DNA from: Dendrolimus kikuchii
Taxonomy: Eukaryota; Arthropoda; Insecta; Lepidoptera; Lasiocampidae
Reading direction: 5' to 3'
DNA length: 64,000 nucleotides
NCBI GenBank assembly: GCA_019925095.2
Contig: CM034390.1
Location: 3,025,501-3,089,500, forward strand
Shown here piece after piece: positions 21,453 through 32,498 of this stretch (position 1 is its first letter; every line of letters begins with the position of its first letter). The notes below the pieces were generated by a model, which was given only the letters and a program-made list of their open reading frames with translations, was not told the DNA's origin and made no database searches. Position numbers and translations under genes: made by a program.

Positions 21453-21766
21453 TTATTTTTTTATTGCAGGAGTTCAGCAGACAGGCAGACGGCCCACTTG
21501 ATGGAAAGCGGTTACCATAGGCTACTATGGACATTTGCAACACCAAAATTGCTACGAATGCGCTGCTGCTCTCTTAAGGGAAACTGGAACCTGGTCACTA
21601 ATGCCGGAACACAACTCAAGCTTGTTACGGCGACATACTTTAGACCAGGGGTGGTAGCCATCCAGTCGGGCAAATGCCCTACCACCTGGCTGTGGGTTGT
21701 TAAGTCGCCTCTGACGACAGGCCGCCCGGCCGCAGGAAATTGTATTCTTTCTCCGTTCCTGCACGG

Positions 21767-21770
<4 letters not shown>
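21453..21770 (-). repeat. Family A LINE 3' end (copy 7)
   Basis: T-run, GCAGGAGTTCAGCAGACAGG to CCGTTCCTGCACGG. It lies directly downstream of RTE copy B6 and upstream of a TA microsatellite. Confidence 0.8.

Positions 21771-21803
<33 letters not shown>
21771..21803. repeat. (TA)n microsatellite
   Basis: About 16 TA units at the end of family A copy 7. Confidence 0.9.
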
Positions 21804-21808
<5 letters not shown>

Positions 21809-21924
21809 AAGCACAAGAAACAGAACAATGTAGGTTGTAATAATAAAAAATGAAATAGTGAGTGTAATGAAAAAATACCTATCCTAAGAAGAAAAAAAAC
21901 GCTTTTTTACACTTTTTTAATAAT

Positions 21925-22440
21925 TGTTTAGGTTCGCGTTTGACCACCGTCTCGCCTGATGTTGAGTCATGAAGAGGTCTAGGGACAAAGCACGCTTACG
22001 TATTCAGTCGTGACATGAAGACTCCTAGATTGTATTTTTTTATTTTTTTTTTATTGTTGGAATTCAGCAGACAGGCAGACGGCCCACTTGATGGAAAGCG
22101 GTTACCATCGCCTATGGACATTTGCAACACCAAAGGTGCTACAAATGCGCTGCTGCTCTCTTAAAGGAGACTGGAACCTGGTCACTAATGCCGGAACACA
22201 ACACAAGGTTGTTATGGCGGCATACTCTACTAGACCAGGGGTGGTCGCCATCCAGTCGAGCAAATACCACCTGGCTGTGGGTTGTTTTGTCGCCTCTTAC
22301 GACAGGCCACCAGGCCGCAGGAAATTGTATTCTTTCTCCGTTCCTGCACGGTTGTCAGATAAAACCGACTCCAGCATATTACTTCATTCTTCGGCAGACA
22401 TAAATCTCATTAGTATATTTGATTGATAAGTATTGATATA
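21925..22440 (-). pseudogene. LINE C-terminal fragment (family L, copy 2) split by family A
   Basis: Left part CGCGTTTGACCACCGTCTCG to AAGACTCCTAGATTGTATT and right part GTCAGATAAAACCGACTCCA to CTTCATTCTTCGGCAGAC are continuous in the copy at 3990-4150. Family A copy 8 therefore landed inside this older LINE. Confidence 0.7.
22034..22351 (-). repeat. Family A LINE 3' end (copy 8)
   Basis: Inserted within the family L remnant. T-run, GAATTCAGCAGACAGGCAGA to CCGTTCCTGCACGG; a 9-bp deletion removes the GGGCAAATGCCC centre. Confidence 0.8.
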
Positions 22441-22577
22441 TTTGTTAGTTTTTATGCTTTGCTTATCATACTTGTCATTAAGCTTTATCTAACAAGTAAA
22501 TAAACTCCGAGTTATTATCATAATATAGGAACGTAATCTTTCTGATCCATAGTAAATTTCTCAAACGACGTGTTAAG

Positions 22578-22684
22578 AAGACCCTATGGAAGTTCTATAA
22601 TGATCCCGTTAATAAATGCTCCCGTTCGCGCACCGAGTTCCATCAAAACAATCTGAGAAATAATGAACGTCAGTGACCTTTTTT
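22578..22684. repeat. Left flank of a ~100-bp direct repeat
   Basis: AAGACCCTATGGAAGTTCTA through GTCAGTGACCTTTTTTCATATC, repeated after the family A copy at 22991-23085 with several substitutions and a small indel. Confidence 0.8.
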
Positions 22685-22695
22685 CATATCTTTTT

Positions 22696-22993
22696 ATCCG
22701 TGCAGGAACGGAGAAAGAATACAATTTCCTGCGGCTGGGCGGCCTGTCGTAAGAGGCGTCAAAACAACCCACAGCCAGGTGGTAGGGCATTTGCCCGACT
22801 GGATGGCTACCACCCCTGGTCACAAGTATGTCGCCATAACAACCTTGAGTTGTGTACCAGGTTCCAGTTTCCATTAAGAGAGCAGCAGCGCATTTGTAGC
22901 ACCTTTGGTGTTGCAAATGTCCATTGGCGATGATAACCGCTTTCCACCAAGTGGGCCGTCTGCCTGTCTGCTAAGCTCCTTCAATAAAAAAAA
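22696..22993 (+). repeat. Family A LINE 3' end (copy 9)
   Basis: Sense copy CCGTGCAGGAACGGAGAAAG to GCTCCTTCAATAAAAAAAAG, missing ~18 bp around the GCATTAGTGACC region. Framed by a ~100-bp direct repeat. Confidence 0.8.
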
Positions 22994-23085
22994 GACCCTA
23001 TGGAAGTTCTACAATGCTCCCGTTGGCGCACCCAGATTCATCAAAACAATCTGAGAAATAATGTACGTCAGTGACCTTTTTTCAC
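22991..23085. repeat. Right flank of a ~100-bp direct repeat
   Basis: Partner of 22578-22684. Confidence 0.8.
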
Positions 23086-23540
23086 ATCGCACACTCAATA
23101 ATGCTAAACTTTTAGCAAAGCTAGCAAGCGCTCAGAGATTCTATTCCAAGTAACACAGACTATGTTTTCAAACGTATGCGTGTTTTCGTGGGTATATATA
23201 AATTTTTATTAACTGTCTAAAAATAGAATTTCGCATTAATATTTCTATAGTAATGACTACGACTGTTATGATGGACTGCCTCTTGATTAAATTTGAACTT
23301 TAAATCTTTAAGATTAATTGTTATATTGCCTTTCACCAGTGTTAATATGTTACGTTTTTCCCAACATAGGATTGTTGACGCGCTCAGATTAGAATCAACG
23401 TGGCCGGCCAAAAATAGAATGCTAAGCGTGAATTTACATTTAAAAATACATGTTAAAACGAGTTAAGACGGTACTATTAAGGTTGTTTCCATTTTATGTG
23501 GTCTTTGACACGGCACGTTCGTCAAGGTGTGAAATAGAAC
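23086..23540. other. Intergenic, nothing recognised
   Basis: No supported feature. Confidence 0.4.
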
Positions 23541-24165
23541 AGAATCGTATGAAGTTTATTTAGGTACAATAAAAATAACTAAGTATGAATGGGGACAATA
23601 TTCTAAACAGTGCTGCGTAAATGAAAGTAGTGACAGATGTTACGGGTGTCTTTTCAGTTGGAAATTTGTGAAGCTTATACACATGAAAAGATCAGCATGA
23701 ATGAAGTTTATTTAAAACTACATTTAAAAAGATTGAGTGTGAATGGGGACAATATTGTAAACAGTGCTGCGTAAATGAAAGTAGTGATAGATGTTACGGG
23801 TGTCGTTTTCGTTGGAAGTTTGTGAAGCTTATACACATGAAAAGATCAGCATGAATGAAGTTTATTTAAAACTACATTTAAAAAGATTGAGTGTAAATGG
23901 GGACAATATTATAAATAGTGCTGCGTAAATGAAAGTAGTGATAAATGTTTCGGGTGTCTTTTCCGTTGGAAATTTGTGAAGCTTATACCCATAAAAAGAT
24001 CAGCATGAATGAAGTTTATTTAAAACTACATTTAAAATAACTGAGTACGAATGGGGACAATATTATAAATAGTGCTGCGTAAATGAGAGTAGTGATAGAT
24101 GCGCTGGGTGTCTTTTTCATTGGAAATTTGTGAAATTTACATACATGATCAGCATGAAGTCTTAA
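23541..24165 (+). repeat. Tandem array, four units of about 154 bp
   Basis: AATGGGGACAATATT recurs at about 23588, 23742, 23896 and 24050, giving a 154-bp period. Each unit has GTGCTGCGTAAATGA and GATCAGCATGAATGAAGTTT. Units differ from one another by several per cent, so the array is older than the 218-bp array. No coding signature. Confidence 0.88.
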
Positions 24166-25233
24166 ACTTAATCCCATTTGTTTTATGGCGTTAAAGCAAT
24201 TCAAAGGTCTCTCGTTACTAAGACTGGTCTTTGAGGACTAGGTTGAAGATCGTTGTGTTTTATTTGCAGGCCTGTGTACGATCCTAACTAAGCTAATGCT
24301 TTTACCGAACGGGAGGTTAAACCTTGAAAATAAGCCGTGTCGCGTACACCGTGTGGGTGTTTTTTTAACGAGGGAAATCCCGTTGATTTCTCCCCACTGT
24401 GGGGCAAAAACGGTCTTATAACCTCTCGTTCCTTTCACCTTTTCTCAATAATTTTGGGTTGCTCTGTATTTTCTTTTCATACGTCGTCGTCAACAACTTT
24501 TTGACGCAACACTTGATTGTCATCTTTCATTTATCATGAATTCGTCTATTTCTTTATTGGCCTAACTTTATTCTTATACCCATCTATTCTATAACATTCT
24601 TTTTAATTGATGACTTTCATCCCTCCTCATTATATACGTATACGACCTTAACCTTCTTCCTCTCAATTTCTTAGTCAGCGGTGCAACTTTCGAAGTGCCT
24701 CTTATGTGCTCTCATCGAGGAACTACTGAACGCCTCGACTCTATTCAGTGCTTGTTAATTTACAAATACAATAACTTGTATTACAAATAACAATTGACGC
24801 ATTGGTAAAACCGATCACTTAAAGTGGACATACGCAGATAGCTATTAAGATAAACCACAAAGGCTTTTGCAATGATTTATTGTATCAATTATGTACATAT
24901 AGCATTCGACGGCACCTGAGGTTTATTAGTTTCAGCGTCGGGGCGCTTGCTTATTAGAACACAAAAGGTAACGGGTTGGACGTTTTCGATATTTATTCTG
25001 ACATTACTAGGATGAGTATCCGATGTTTCTGTTGTACATTTCCTAGAACAGAAACCTGACATGCTTGGTTTTATTTATATACCAATGTGTGTATTTGTGT
25101 GCGGATTAAAAAAACCCCGAGGCAGGACGCAAAGAACTTAATCCAAATTGGCAATAAAATAAGCAATAGAAAATATAACCATGTATTATTGTATTTTTAT
25201 TAATTCAGAAATCTTAAATTACTTAATCTGCGC
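24166..25233. other. Intergenic, nothing recognised
   Basis: About 1 kb of apparently single-copy AT-rich sequence. Short frames on both strands show no protein family I know. Confidence 0.4.
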
Positions 25234-25396
25234 CATGACATAGGGTCGTTTAAGAAGGGCGTTATAAAATTTCTTGAAGGCGGGAAACGCGTTAGCAATG
25301 CCCTTGATGTCGCAAACGTCCATAGGCGACGGTAACCACCTTCCATCAAGGGAGCCATCTGCTTGTTTGACTGCCAAATGCAATGAATAAAAAATA
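25234..25396 (+). repeat. Family A' repeat (variant, sense copy)
   Basis: GCCATGACATAGGGTCG to GCCAAATGCAATGAATAAAAAA. Reverse complement of the variant at 5405-5640. The A-rich end is at the right. Confidence 0.55.
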
Positions 25397-25562
25397 TATA
25401 AATTTTAATTTTGCCTCAAAACATGAAGTGCCTGGCCTGATTTAGTAGCAACTTTCGACAAAAACGGTACGAGGCTCAGTACACAATCATTTCTAATTGG
25501 CATAAATATACGATATCAAGTTTAGACAACATACCAGTAGTCCAACCAAATTTTAATGTTAT

Positions 25563-26020
25563 CGTCGTCAGCCCTTTGCAGTCCACTGCTGGACGTAGGC
25601 CTCCCCAAAACGGCGCCACTCATCCCTGTCCTTCGATTTCCTCAGCTAGCGCCTACTGGCGACCTTGCATAGCTCGTCGGTCCATCGGGCTGGAGGGCGT
25701 CCGACACTACGTTTACCGAGACGCGGTCTCCACTCCAGGACTCGTCTGCTCCATCGGCCATCGGTCCTGCGGCAGACGTGACCGGCCCCCTGCCACTTCA
25801 ACTTGTTAATTTTGCGAGCTATGTCGGTTACCGTCGTTCTCTTACGGATATCCTTATTTCTAATTTTATCCATAAGAGAAACACCCAACATAGCCCGCTC
25901 CATAGCCCGTTGAGCGACTAGGAACTTGTGGACAAATCCTGCCGTCAGTGTCCATGTCTCGGCTCCATAGGCCAGGACGGGGAGGACGCACTGCTCAAAG
26001 ACTTTTGTATTCAAGCATTG
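25563..26020 (-). pseudogene. RTE-clade LINE reverse-transcriptase C-terminus
   Basis: An open minus-strand frame of 122 codons (26014-25646) reads VLPVLAYGAETWTLT, VAQRAMERAMLGVSLMDKIR, WQGAGHVCRRTDGRW and KRSVGRPPARWTDEL. This is the classic post-palm segment of RTE-type LINEs but a different family from B. It continues past the stop as decayed 3' sequence (to AGTCCACTGCTGGACGTAGG reversed). No RT catalytic motifs remain; a 5'-truncated copy. Confidence 0.85.
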
Positions 26021-26049
26021 CGGAATTTTAATGTACTACATAAAAACAT

Positions 26050-26230
26050 GATCAAATTGATCGTGTACTAGCAGAAGGTGATGTCAGGAGCCTTAAAAAT
26101 AGACGAGCGTGCATGACAAGAGTTATGAATGTCAAAGAAGCAAGTGAGGTGTGTAAGTATAAGCCTAAATGGCGCTCTGTTGTTCGTGCCTACCCCGCAA
26201 AGGAACTGGCGTGAAGTTATGTATGTATGT
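26050..26230 (+). mobile_element. Family B RTE LINE 3' fragment (copy B7)
   Basis: GATCAAATTGATCGTGTACT to the ATGT tail. Flanked by ACATAAAAACAT (26038-26049 and 26231-26242), a 12-bp target duplication. Confidence 0.85.
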
Positions 26231-26320
26231 ACATAAAAACATTATTTATAAACATTATTTCAAAAAGCTGGTGTAATCTTGTCATATGCTAATAATATTA
26301 CATATTTTTGGATTGATAAA

Positions 26321-26657
26321 TTTTTTTATTTTTTTATTGCAGGAGTTCAGCAGACAGGCAGAACAAAAAAGACAGGCAGACGGCCCACTTGATGAAAAGC
26401 GGTTACTGACGTCTATGGACATTTGCCACACCAAAGGTGCTACAAATGCGCTACTGCTCTCTTAAGGGAGGCTGGTACCTGGTCACTAATGCCGGAACAC
26501 AACTCAAGGTTGTTATGACGGCATACTCTAGACCAGGGGTGGTAGCCATCCAATCGGGCAAATGCCCTACCACCTGGCTGTGGGTTCTTTGGTCGCCTCT
26601 TATGACAGGCCGCCCGGCCGCAGGAAATTGTATTCTTTCTCCGTTCCTGCACGGATA
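26321..26657 (-). repeat. Family A LINE 3' end (copy 11)
   Basis: T-run then GCAGGAGTTCAGCAGACAGG, with a local duplication of GACAGGCAGA near 26350-26380, through CCGTTCCTGCACGG. Confidence 0.8.
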
Positions 26658-27767
26658 AAAATTATATATATTATATTATAGGGTTTCTGAGACACCCGTG
26701 TATTTAGTCTTATCTTTTTACCCATTAATACACTGATAAGCGATAGATTATTTATTTTTCTATAAGAATCATCGAATACATTAGTAATGATAAGTTCAAC
26801 GGTTATTTTTTGTTTGTCCATTAATTTTATGTCCCCGTTGAATGACGTTATTTACAAAAATATGTATAACAAAAATATAGCTTCCGAAAATACACGAGTA
26901 AACACGAAACTGGACCGTTAAAGACGAGGGGAATCCCGTGCTAAAAATACTTTTAATATTTTAAAACAGCGGCGGCTATTAATTATGCAAATTATTGACG
27001 TCTAGACAAAAAAAAAACGCGTTTAAAATAATGACTAATAAGATCGGCATATAAGTTTTTTCATTGACAGTTATTAGTTCCAAAGAACCAGAGGGTTGAG
27101 CACAATGACGCAAATGCACCCTTGATCACCTTCGAGCCGGTCGAGAAAAACCCAATCTGCGTACAGTAGAAAAGCGACCTTGTTACCTACAAATCAAGAT
27201 CTGGTTTGGAATTGCTACATTTTATAATGAATTCCTCCAATTACATATAATTTATTCCACATTTATTTTTACGCCATTCAAAATCGATCCTTATCATGCA
27301 GACGTTAGGTTAAAAATATTTTAAACATTAGTTGAATTCTTATAACGCAGTAGTGATGTACGCTCCGATTGTACGTACATTATATCGATGACTTGCACAT
27401 TCATTGATGCTTTTTACCTACCTGTTATCAACGGTTCCTGGTAAACACAAGATTTATTAGGTAACCATTATCACGATAATGTTTGTACAATTATTGCTCA
27501 TTATTAGTGTTGTACGAAGTATTAAATTTTGTTAAAGAGCAAGAATGATTCATGTTTATTTGAGTGCTATTTTTAGATGTACATTAGTTAGTAGCTTTTT
27601 TGCTGAGTGGCTAAAAATACATATAAACTAGAATTTGTTCGCGGTTTCACTGGCTTACAGTTTGAAACCATTTCGCGCTGAAATTGGTGTATTAGAATTA
27701 AAAATATCTTATATTTATCTCTTTTCATATTTTCTTACGTTTTCGCGGCTACTATAAATAATAATAC
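26658..27767. other. Intergenic, nothing recognised
   Basis: About 1.1 kb with no repeat shared inside the window and no plausible gene. Confidence 0.4.
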
Positions 27768-27873
27768 TACGTTTTAACAGTTTTGAGCGCGGTAATTTAT
27801 TTTATTTTTATTATTCCGACGTTTCGCTAAATAAACTACAGCGCTGAAAACTGTTAAAACGTAGTTTTATTAT
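27768..27873. mobile_element. Short family C foldback
   Basis: ACTACGTTTTAACAGTTTTG at the left is answered by AAAACTGTTAAAACGTAGTT at the right, with CCGACGTTTCG in the middle. About 106 bp, no coding. Confidence 0.75.
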
Positions 27874-28683
27874 TTATCTCTTTTATTAAAAATACACATA
27901 CTTATTAACGATGCTTAACATGACACTGTTAATAATATTGTTCAACTTTAATTCCGTTTTCCGGGATAAAAAGTATCTTACTACAGAAAAAAAGTAAAAA
28001 GTTATCTTACTTATTTATTTTCATCATCCAAATAACACATATACTCATCTTCATGATAATCGTTCTATTCGTAAAGCCATGAAACAGTAACATACAAACA
28101 AAATAATTTGCACATTTACTTTTATGGAGTAACAACCGAAAGCTCCTCTTCTTCCACACACCTAAGGCACTAATTATAGTAGTTTCGGCAGCCATGCGGA
28201 ATCAATCTGCTCGGTATACGCGGTACCGAAAGCTTATCGAGCGCCTATATTTCTAAGACCGCTTCTTTATTCGCTCTGAATCGGACTGTTTCAGGCTGCA
28301 CCGACAAATCCGAAAGAGACCAAGTGTCAAGTTTCTACGCATTTAAAGTTTATAATTGCGGCACTTTACGAGAATGTTAATTAAGTATGAAATTTTCTCA
28401 AAAACCAGCTTGAACAGCGATATAATGGAGACAATTAATGCAACGTGTAATTATTTATGCCATTAAATATGATTTGATACAACGACGGGGGAGACGAGTC
28501 GACGCGTTTTGAATATTCATAACCGATCAGCGTCGATAAGATCTTTAGCCTAAACTGACACACCACTACTACTATTTACATATGAAGTAGGGTGTGGTTC
28601 GATTGGTGGCATGGACTGATTTAATTTTGATTTGTATTTAAAAAGTTGGTACTGCTTGTAGCTTCTTTAATAAGATTATTAAG
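27874..28683. other. Intergenic, nothing recognised
   Basis: No supported feature. Confidence 0.4.
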
Positions 28684-28950
28684 AACATGACTGAACAGAT
28701 ATACAATGCAAAAGTGGATGGATGCAGAAGTCGTGGAAGGCCACGACACACCTTCCATGATCAAATTGATCGTGTACTAGCAGAAGGTGATGTCAGGAGC
28801 CTTAAGAACAGACGAGCTTGCATGACAAGAGTTATGAATGTCAAAGAGGCAAGTGAGGTGTGTAAGAATAAGCCTAAATGGCACTCTGTTGTTCGTGCCT
28901 ACCCCGCAAGGGAACTGGCGTGAAGTTATGTATGTATGTATTAAAGACAT
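28684..28950 (+). mobile_element. Family B RTE LINE 3' fragment (copy B8), founder of an array
   Basis: Open frame from MTEQIYNAKVDGCRSRGRPR to PARELA-stop at 28923, then the ATGT tail and ATTAAAGACAT. Its last 159 bp (28792-28950) are unit zero of the following tandem array. Confidence 0.85.
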
Positions 28951-29586
28951 GTCAGGAGCCTTAAATACAGACGAGCTTGCATGACAAGAGTTATAAATGT
29001 CAAAGAGGCAAGTGAGGTGTGTAAGAATAAGCCTAAATGGCACTCTGTTGTTCGTGCCTACCCCGCAAGGGAACTGGCGTGAAGTTATTTATGTATGTAT
29101 TAAAGACATGTCAGGAGCCTTAAGAACAGAGGAGCGTGCATGACAAGAGTTATGAATGTCAAAGAAGCAAGTGAGGTGTGTAATAATAAGCCTAAATAGC
29201 CCTCTGTTGTTCGTGCCTACCCCGCAAGGGAACTGGCGTGAAGTTATGTATGTATGTATTAAAGACATGTCAGGAGCCTTAAGAACAGACGAGCGTGCAT
29301 GACAAGAGTTATGAATGTCAAAGAAGCAAGTGAGGTGTGTAAGAATAAGCCTAAATGGCACTCTGTTGTTCGTGCCTACCCCGTAAGGGAACTGGCGTGA
29401 AGTTATGTATGTATGTATTAAAGACATGTCAGGAGCCTTAAGAACAGAGGAGCGTGCATGACAAGAGTTATGAATGTCAAAGAAGCAAGTGAGGTGTGTA
29501 ATAATAAGCCTAAATAGCCCTCTGTTGTTCGTGCCTACCCCGCAAGGGAACTGGCGTGAAGTTATGTATGTGTGTATTAAAGACAT
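28951..29586 (+). repeat. Tandem amplification of an RTE 3' end, four more 159-bp units
   Basis: GTCAGGAGCC recurs at 28792, 28951, 29110, 29269 and 29428, a constant 159-bp step. Each unit holds the last ~148 bp of the RTE copy plus ATTAAAGACAT from the flank. The second and fourth added units share AGAGGAGCG and TAGCCCTC, whereas the other two keep ACGAGC and TGGCACTC. A 318-bp dimer therefore seems to have been duplicated. A long minus-strand frame through the array is an artefact of the repeat. Confidence 0.92.
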
Positions 29587-29975
29587 ACTGGAAGATACTT
29601 GTCGAAATTATATTCTCACTAGTTTTTCCCACATTCAAAGTTGTCCGGACCTAACAAACTGCTTCTGTATAAACAAGTCCTGATGCCAGTCTGGACCTAT
29701 GGCGTACAGTTGTGGGGCTGTACCAAACCAAGTAATGTAGAAATCATCCAACGCTTCCAAAATAATGTACTGAAAGGCATTGTAAACGCGCCATGGTACG
29801 TTAGATCGCGACCTGAAAGTGGAGTTTGTCACCAGCATTATTAGGAAGTACGCGGAAGCCCACGAGCATTGGCTCCATCATCATGTGAATGTCGAGGCGA
29901 TCAAGCTCCTCGACAACACGGATATAATGAGAAGGCTTAAAAGGACAAAACCGTTTGAACTAGTGCTATAAACAA
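29587..29975 (+). pseudogene. Jockey-like LINE reverse-transcriptase C-terminal fragment
   Basis: Reads NKLLLYKQVLMPVWTYGVQL, WGCTKPSNVEIIQRFQNNVL and GIVNAPWYVR, the well-conserved tail of Jockey-clade LINE proteins. A frameshift near 29815 then moves the match into another frame (VEFVTSIIRKYAEAHEHWL, ...LKRTKPFELVL-stop near 29971). Catalytic RT motifs are missing. Confidence 0.8.
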
Positions 29976-30007
29976 AACTAAAATGTAGTGTTATGTGCTA
30001 GCTATTC

Positions 30008-30141
30008 CAGAGAAAGAATACAATTTCCTGCGGCCTGGCGGCCTGTCGTAAGAGGCGACAAAACAACCCACAGCCAGGTGTTAGGGCATTTGCCCGACTG
30101 GATGGCTACCACCCCTGGTCTAGAGTATGCCGCCATAACAC
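30008..30141 (+). repeat. Family A fragment (copy 12)
   Basis: Only GAGAAAGAATACAATTTCCT to GAGTATGCCGCCATAACA; both ends are missing. Confidence 0.75.
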
Positions 30142-30179
30142 TAGGTAACGTCTACCTGGCAAGCGTCGACGCAATTTCC

Positions 30180-30410
30180 CAGAAAACGTAATCCGCACAC
30201 CTGCGTAATTATGCCTGCGAACAGTTACAAAAAAAACGAGCAAAATACACCATAGGCTGTTTCCTAATTACAAATTTTAAACACAAAGTGAACAAAAGAA
30301 GACAGTAATAAATAGTTTCAATGTTATTAGCTCAAACGCCGCGGCAGGTAATAAATGTGCTTTGTCTACAGGTATGCAGGTGGCCTAACTTGTAACAATA
30401 TGTACACCTC
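30180..30410 (+). repeat. Dispersed relative of the 218-bp array element, single unit
   Basis: CTAATTACAAATTTTAAACA, CAAAGTGAACAAAAGAAG, GGCAGGTAATAAATGTGCTT and TAACAATATGTACACC parallel 6015-6150, but with only one diverged unit. Confidence 0.55.
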
Positions 30411-30468
30411 CCTTGAAAATTTATGCAACTGATGATGAGCCTAAACGGTATATCACCCGTTCCCTTGA

Positions 30469-30665
30469 TTCAAATTCAAATTCAAAAGTTATTATTCAAA
30501 ATAAGTTCCACTAGAGAACACTTTTTGAAGGTCATACATGTAAGTTAAAATTTATTTTTTACTTCCTATTCTATGTACACCGCTTCGCAACGTGTTGATG
30601 CTGTAAAGGAGAAGAAGCGGCAAGAAACTCCCCAGCAACACGTCTAGCCAAATATTGTTTTTCTT
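30469..30665. repeat. Family D interspersed repeat
   Basis: TTCAAATTCAAATTCAAAAG then ACCGCTTCGCAACGTGTT...AGAAGAAGCGGC...CCCAGCAACACG. The second block recurs at 35730-35805 and 40430-40500 in different contexts. Confidence 0.55.
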
Positions 30666-31489
30666 TATATTTCATATTCTATTTATATGTCAAATTATTA
30701 TTTTTTAATAAGTTTTGTACAGAAGTATGATACAGAATTACTTTTTGAACAATTAATGGAGTTGTAGCAAACAATGCATACTCAATAAGACCAAGACAAT
30801 AAAAGGAAAGAAAAATAATGTTATAGTTATAATAATGACATGACGTGCTAACATGTTATACTGCAATATGTCTCCACAAACTCCTTACAAGCATGGCAAG
30901 ATAAAAAAAAAAAAAACGTTAATTTAGTATAAGAGGTTGGAGCGAGCTGCTATGTAAAAAAATATGCTGCTTGAAATAGCGAGAGTCAGATTTAGCACTT
31001 AGGACGTTATGAGCCGATCTTGTATATTTACTCTGAGCTACATGGAGTTGCTTACGACGGGGCGAGCCCAATAGTGGGACGGACGTTTATGGTCTGTTAT
31101 AATTATTTATTATTATTACTTTTGGCTTCCGCTTTCGTTTGCATATATACGCATTTTGATGATGATCTTATCATTGCCGTCATACTAACTTGGCCATTCA
31201 TTATCTTCATTAGCACACCATGATTTTTTGTTCGTGTTTATAATGTTCGTTCATTGAATTTTCGACTGGTTTGGTGGGCATGATTTGTGTGCAATCTTCT
31301 TCCGGGAGCAACTGATTTGAACCGCTAAGGCCACTTTACGAATGACAGAGGTTTGAGACTAATTTTTTGGGGTCGCCGTTGGAATGCTATACTAACAAAC
31401 ACGTCCTCATGGCAACCAGAACGTTATTTCCCTATATGTGTAGTAGTGCTTATCTTCTATATACTATTCTATTAACACGTGAAGCAAAA
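30666..31489. other. Intergenic, nothing certain
   Basis: Around 31060 the string GACGGGGCGAGCCCAATAGT then GGGACGGACGTTTATG resembles the tail of SINE S1; the head is absent. Nothing else supported. Confidence 0.4.
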
Positions 31490-31800
31490 CACAGCAAAAA
31501 CTTTGTACCTCTTTTTACGAAAATTGCGCGGACGGAGGAGTATGAAATTTCGCACACTTATAGAAAAAAAACATTAAATCAATAAAAAAAACATTACACA
31601 CACTACCATGTATTTGACACACACACGCATGTAATACTCTTTTGTTTATTGTTAAAGTCAAATTAACAGTTGTAGCCTTGGCGAAATCTGTGATTATAGA
31701 AGTATTATATAGTCTTTGGTAATAGAACCTTAATAAAGTTCAAACTTATAATTTAAATTAATTACTATGGTCGAATTTCGACCACTAGTATTTATAAAAT
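31490..31800 (-). repeat. Family F interspersed repeat (copy 3, inverted)
   Basis: Reverse complement of 3355-3700 / 12750-13060, including TATAAGTGTGCGAAATTTCA and GCCTTGGCGAAATCTGTGAT as read on the plus strand. Confidence 0.65.
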
Positions 31801-31849
31801 AGATGAGTATGTTTGAACTCGAGCTGAAAGTTTAGATTTTTAATATTAC

Positions 31850-32165
31850 GACGCTGCCAATTTTTTTTTACTTCTATTTGGGATAGGCTTGTAGATTGGG
31901 TATTGTGTAATTCTATGCGATATTTTATTCATGTAAAAGCTTAAGGTTATCTACATACTTGGGGTCTTACGACATATTATTATGTGATTTCGGAGGTGGG
32001 CACTGAAAACCAGTGCTGTGTCGGACTATGTTTCGGCACAGCCAAATACTGAGTACCAACCTCATTTCTAAACTTGCTGTATTCAATTTCTGTATGTAAT
32101 GTATTTTCTTATCTGTTTTTGCGTGTGTTGCCATTGGAAATAAACATTTTCTTTCTGTCTTTCTA
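31850..32165 (+). repeat. Family J repeat, probable LINE 3' end
   Basis: GGAGGTGGGCACTGAAAACC, GTCGGACTATGTTTCGGCAC and a terminal GGAAATAAACATTTTCTTTC then TGTCTTTCT. The polyadenylation-like AATAAA plus short-repeat tail suggests a LINE end. A partial inverted copy is at 21095. Confidence 0.5.
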
Positions 32166-32201
32166 AATAGGCAGTCCGCGCAACTAATGAAAAGTGGTAA
32201 C

Positions 32202-32490
32202 CAGGGGCGGATTTAGAAATATCACGCCTGTAGGCTATTCAATTTTTACCGCCCCTACCGATAAATCGATACCCTAATTCACAATCATATTAATTAGATC
32301 TTTTTTTTTCAATGAAATTGTAACTTTATGATTTGTGTACTATAGTCTTGAATTAGACCTCCTTTTTACCGTAGTTTGAAGATTGTGTAAGACATAATAT
32401 ATAAAAAAATTGGCCCCAAATTTGCCGCCCCTCCAAAATCTGCCGCTCTAGGCTCCAGCCTACTCAGCCTATTGGTAAATTCCACCACTG
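32202..32490. mobile_element. hAT-type MITE with exact 8-bp target duplication
   Basis: 289-bp non-coding element starting CAGGGGCGG and ending CCACCACTG (reverse complement CAGTGGTGG). It is flanked by GTGGTAAC at 32194-32201 and 32491-32498. An 8-bp target duplication and CAG...CTG ends are the hAT superfamily signature. No transposase is present, so it would depend on one elsewhere. The terminal repeats are imperfect. Confidence 0.85.
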
Positions 32491-32498
32491 GTGGTAAC

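Noticed and set aside
29089..29586. A 165-codon minus-strand frame with internal repeats
   Set aside because: It is the reverse strand of the 159-bp RTE array; the 53-residue periodicity simply mirrors the DNA repeat.
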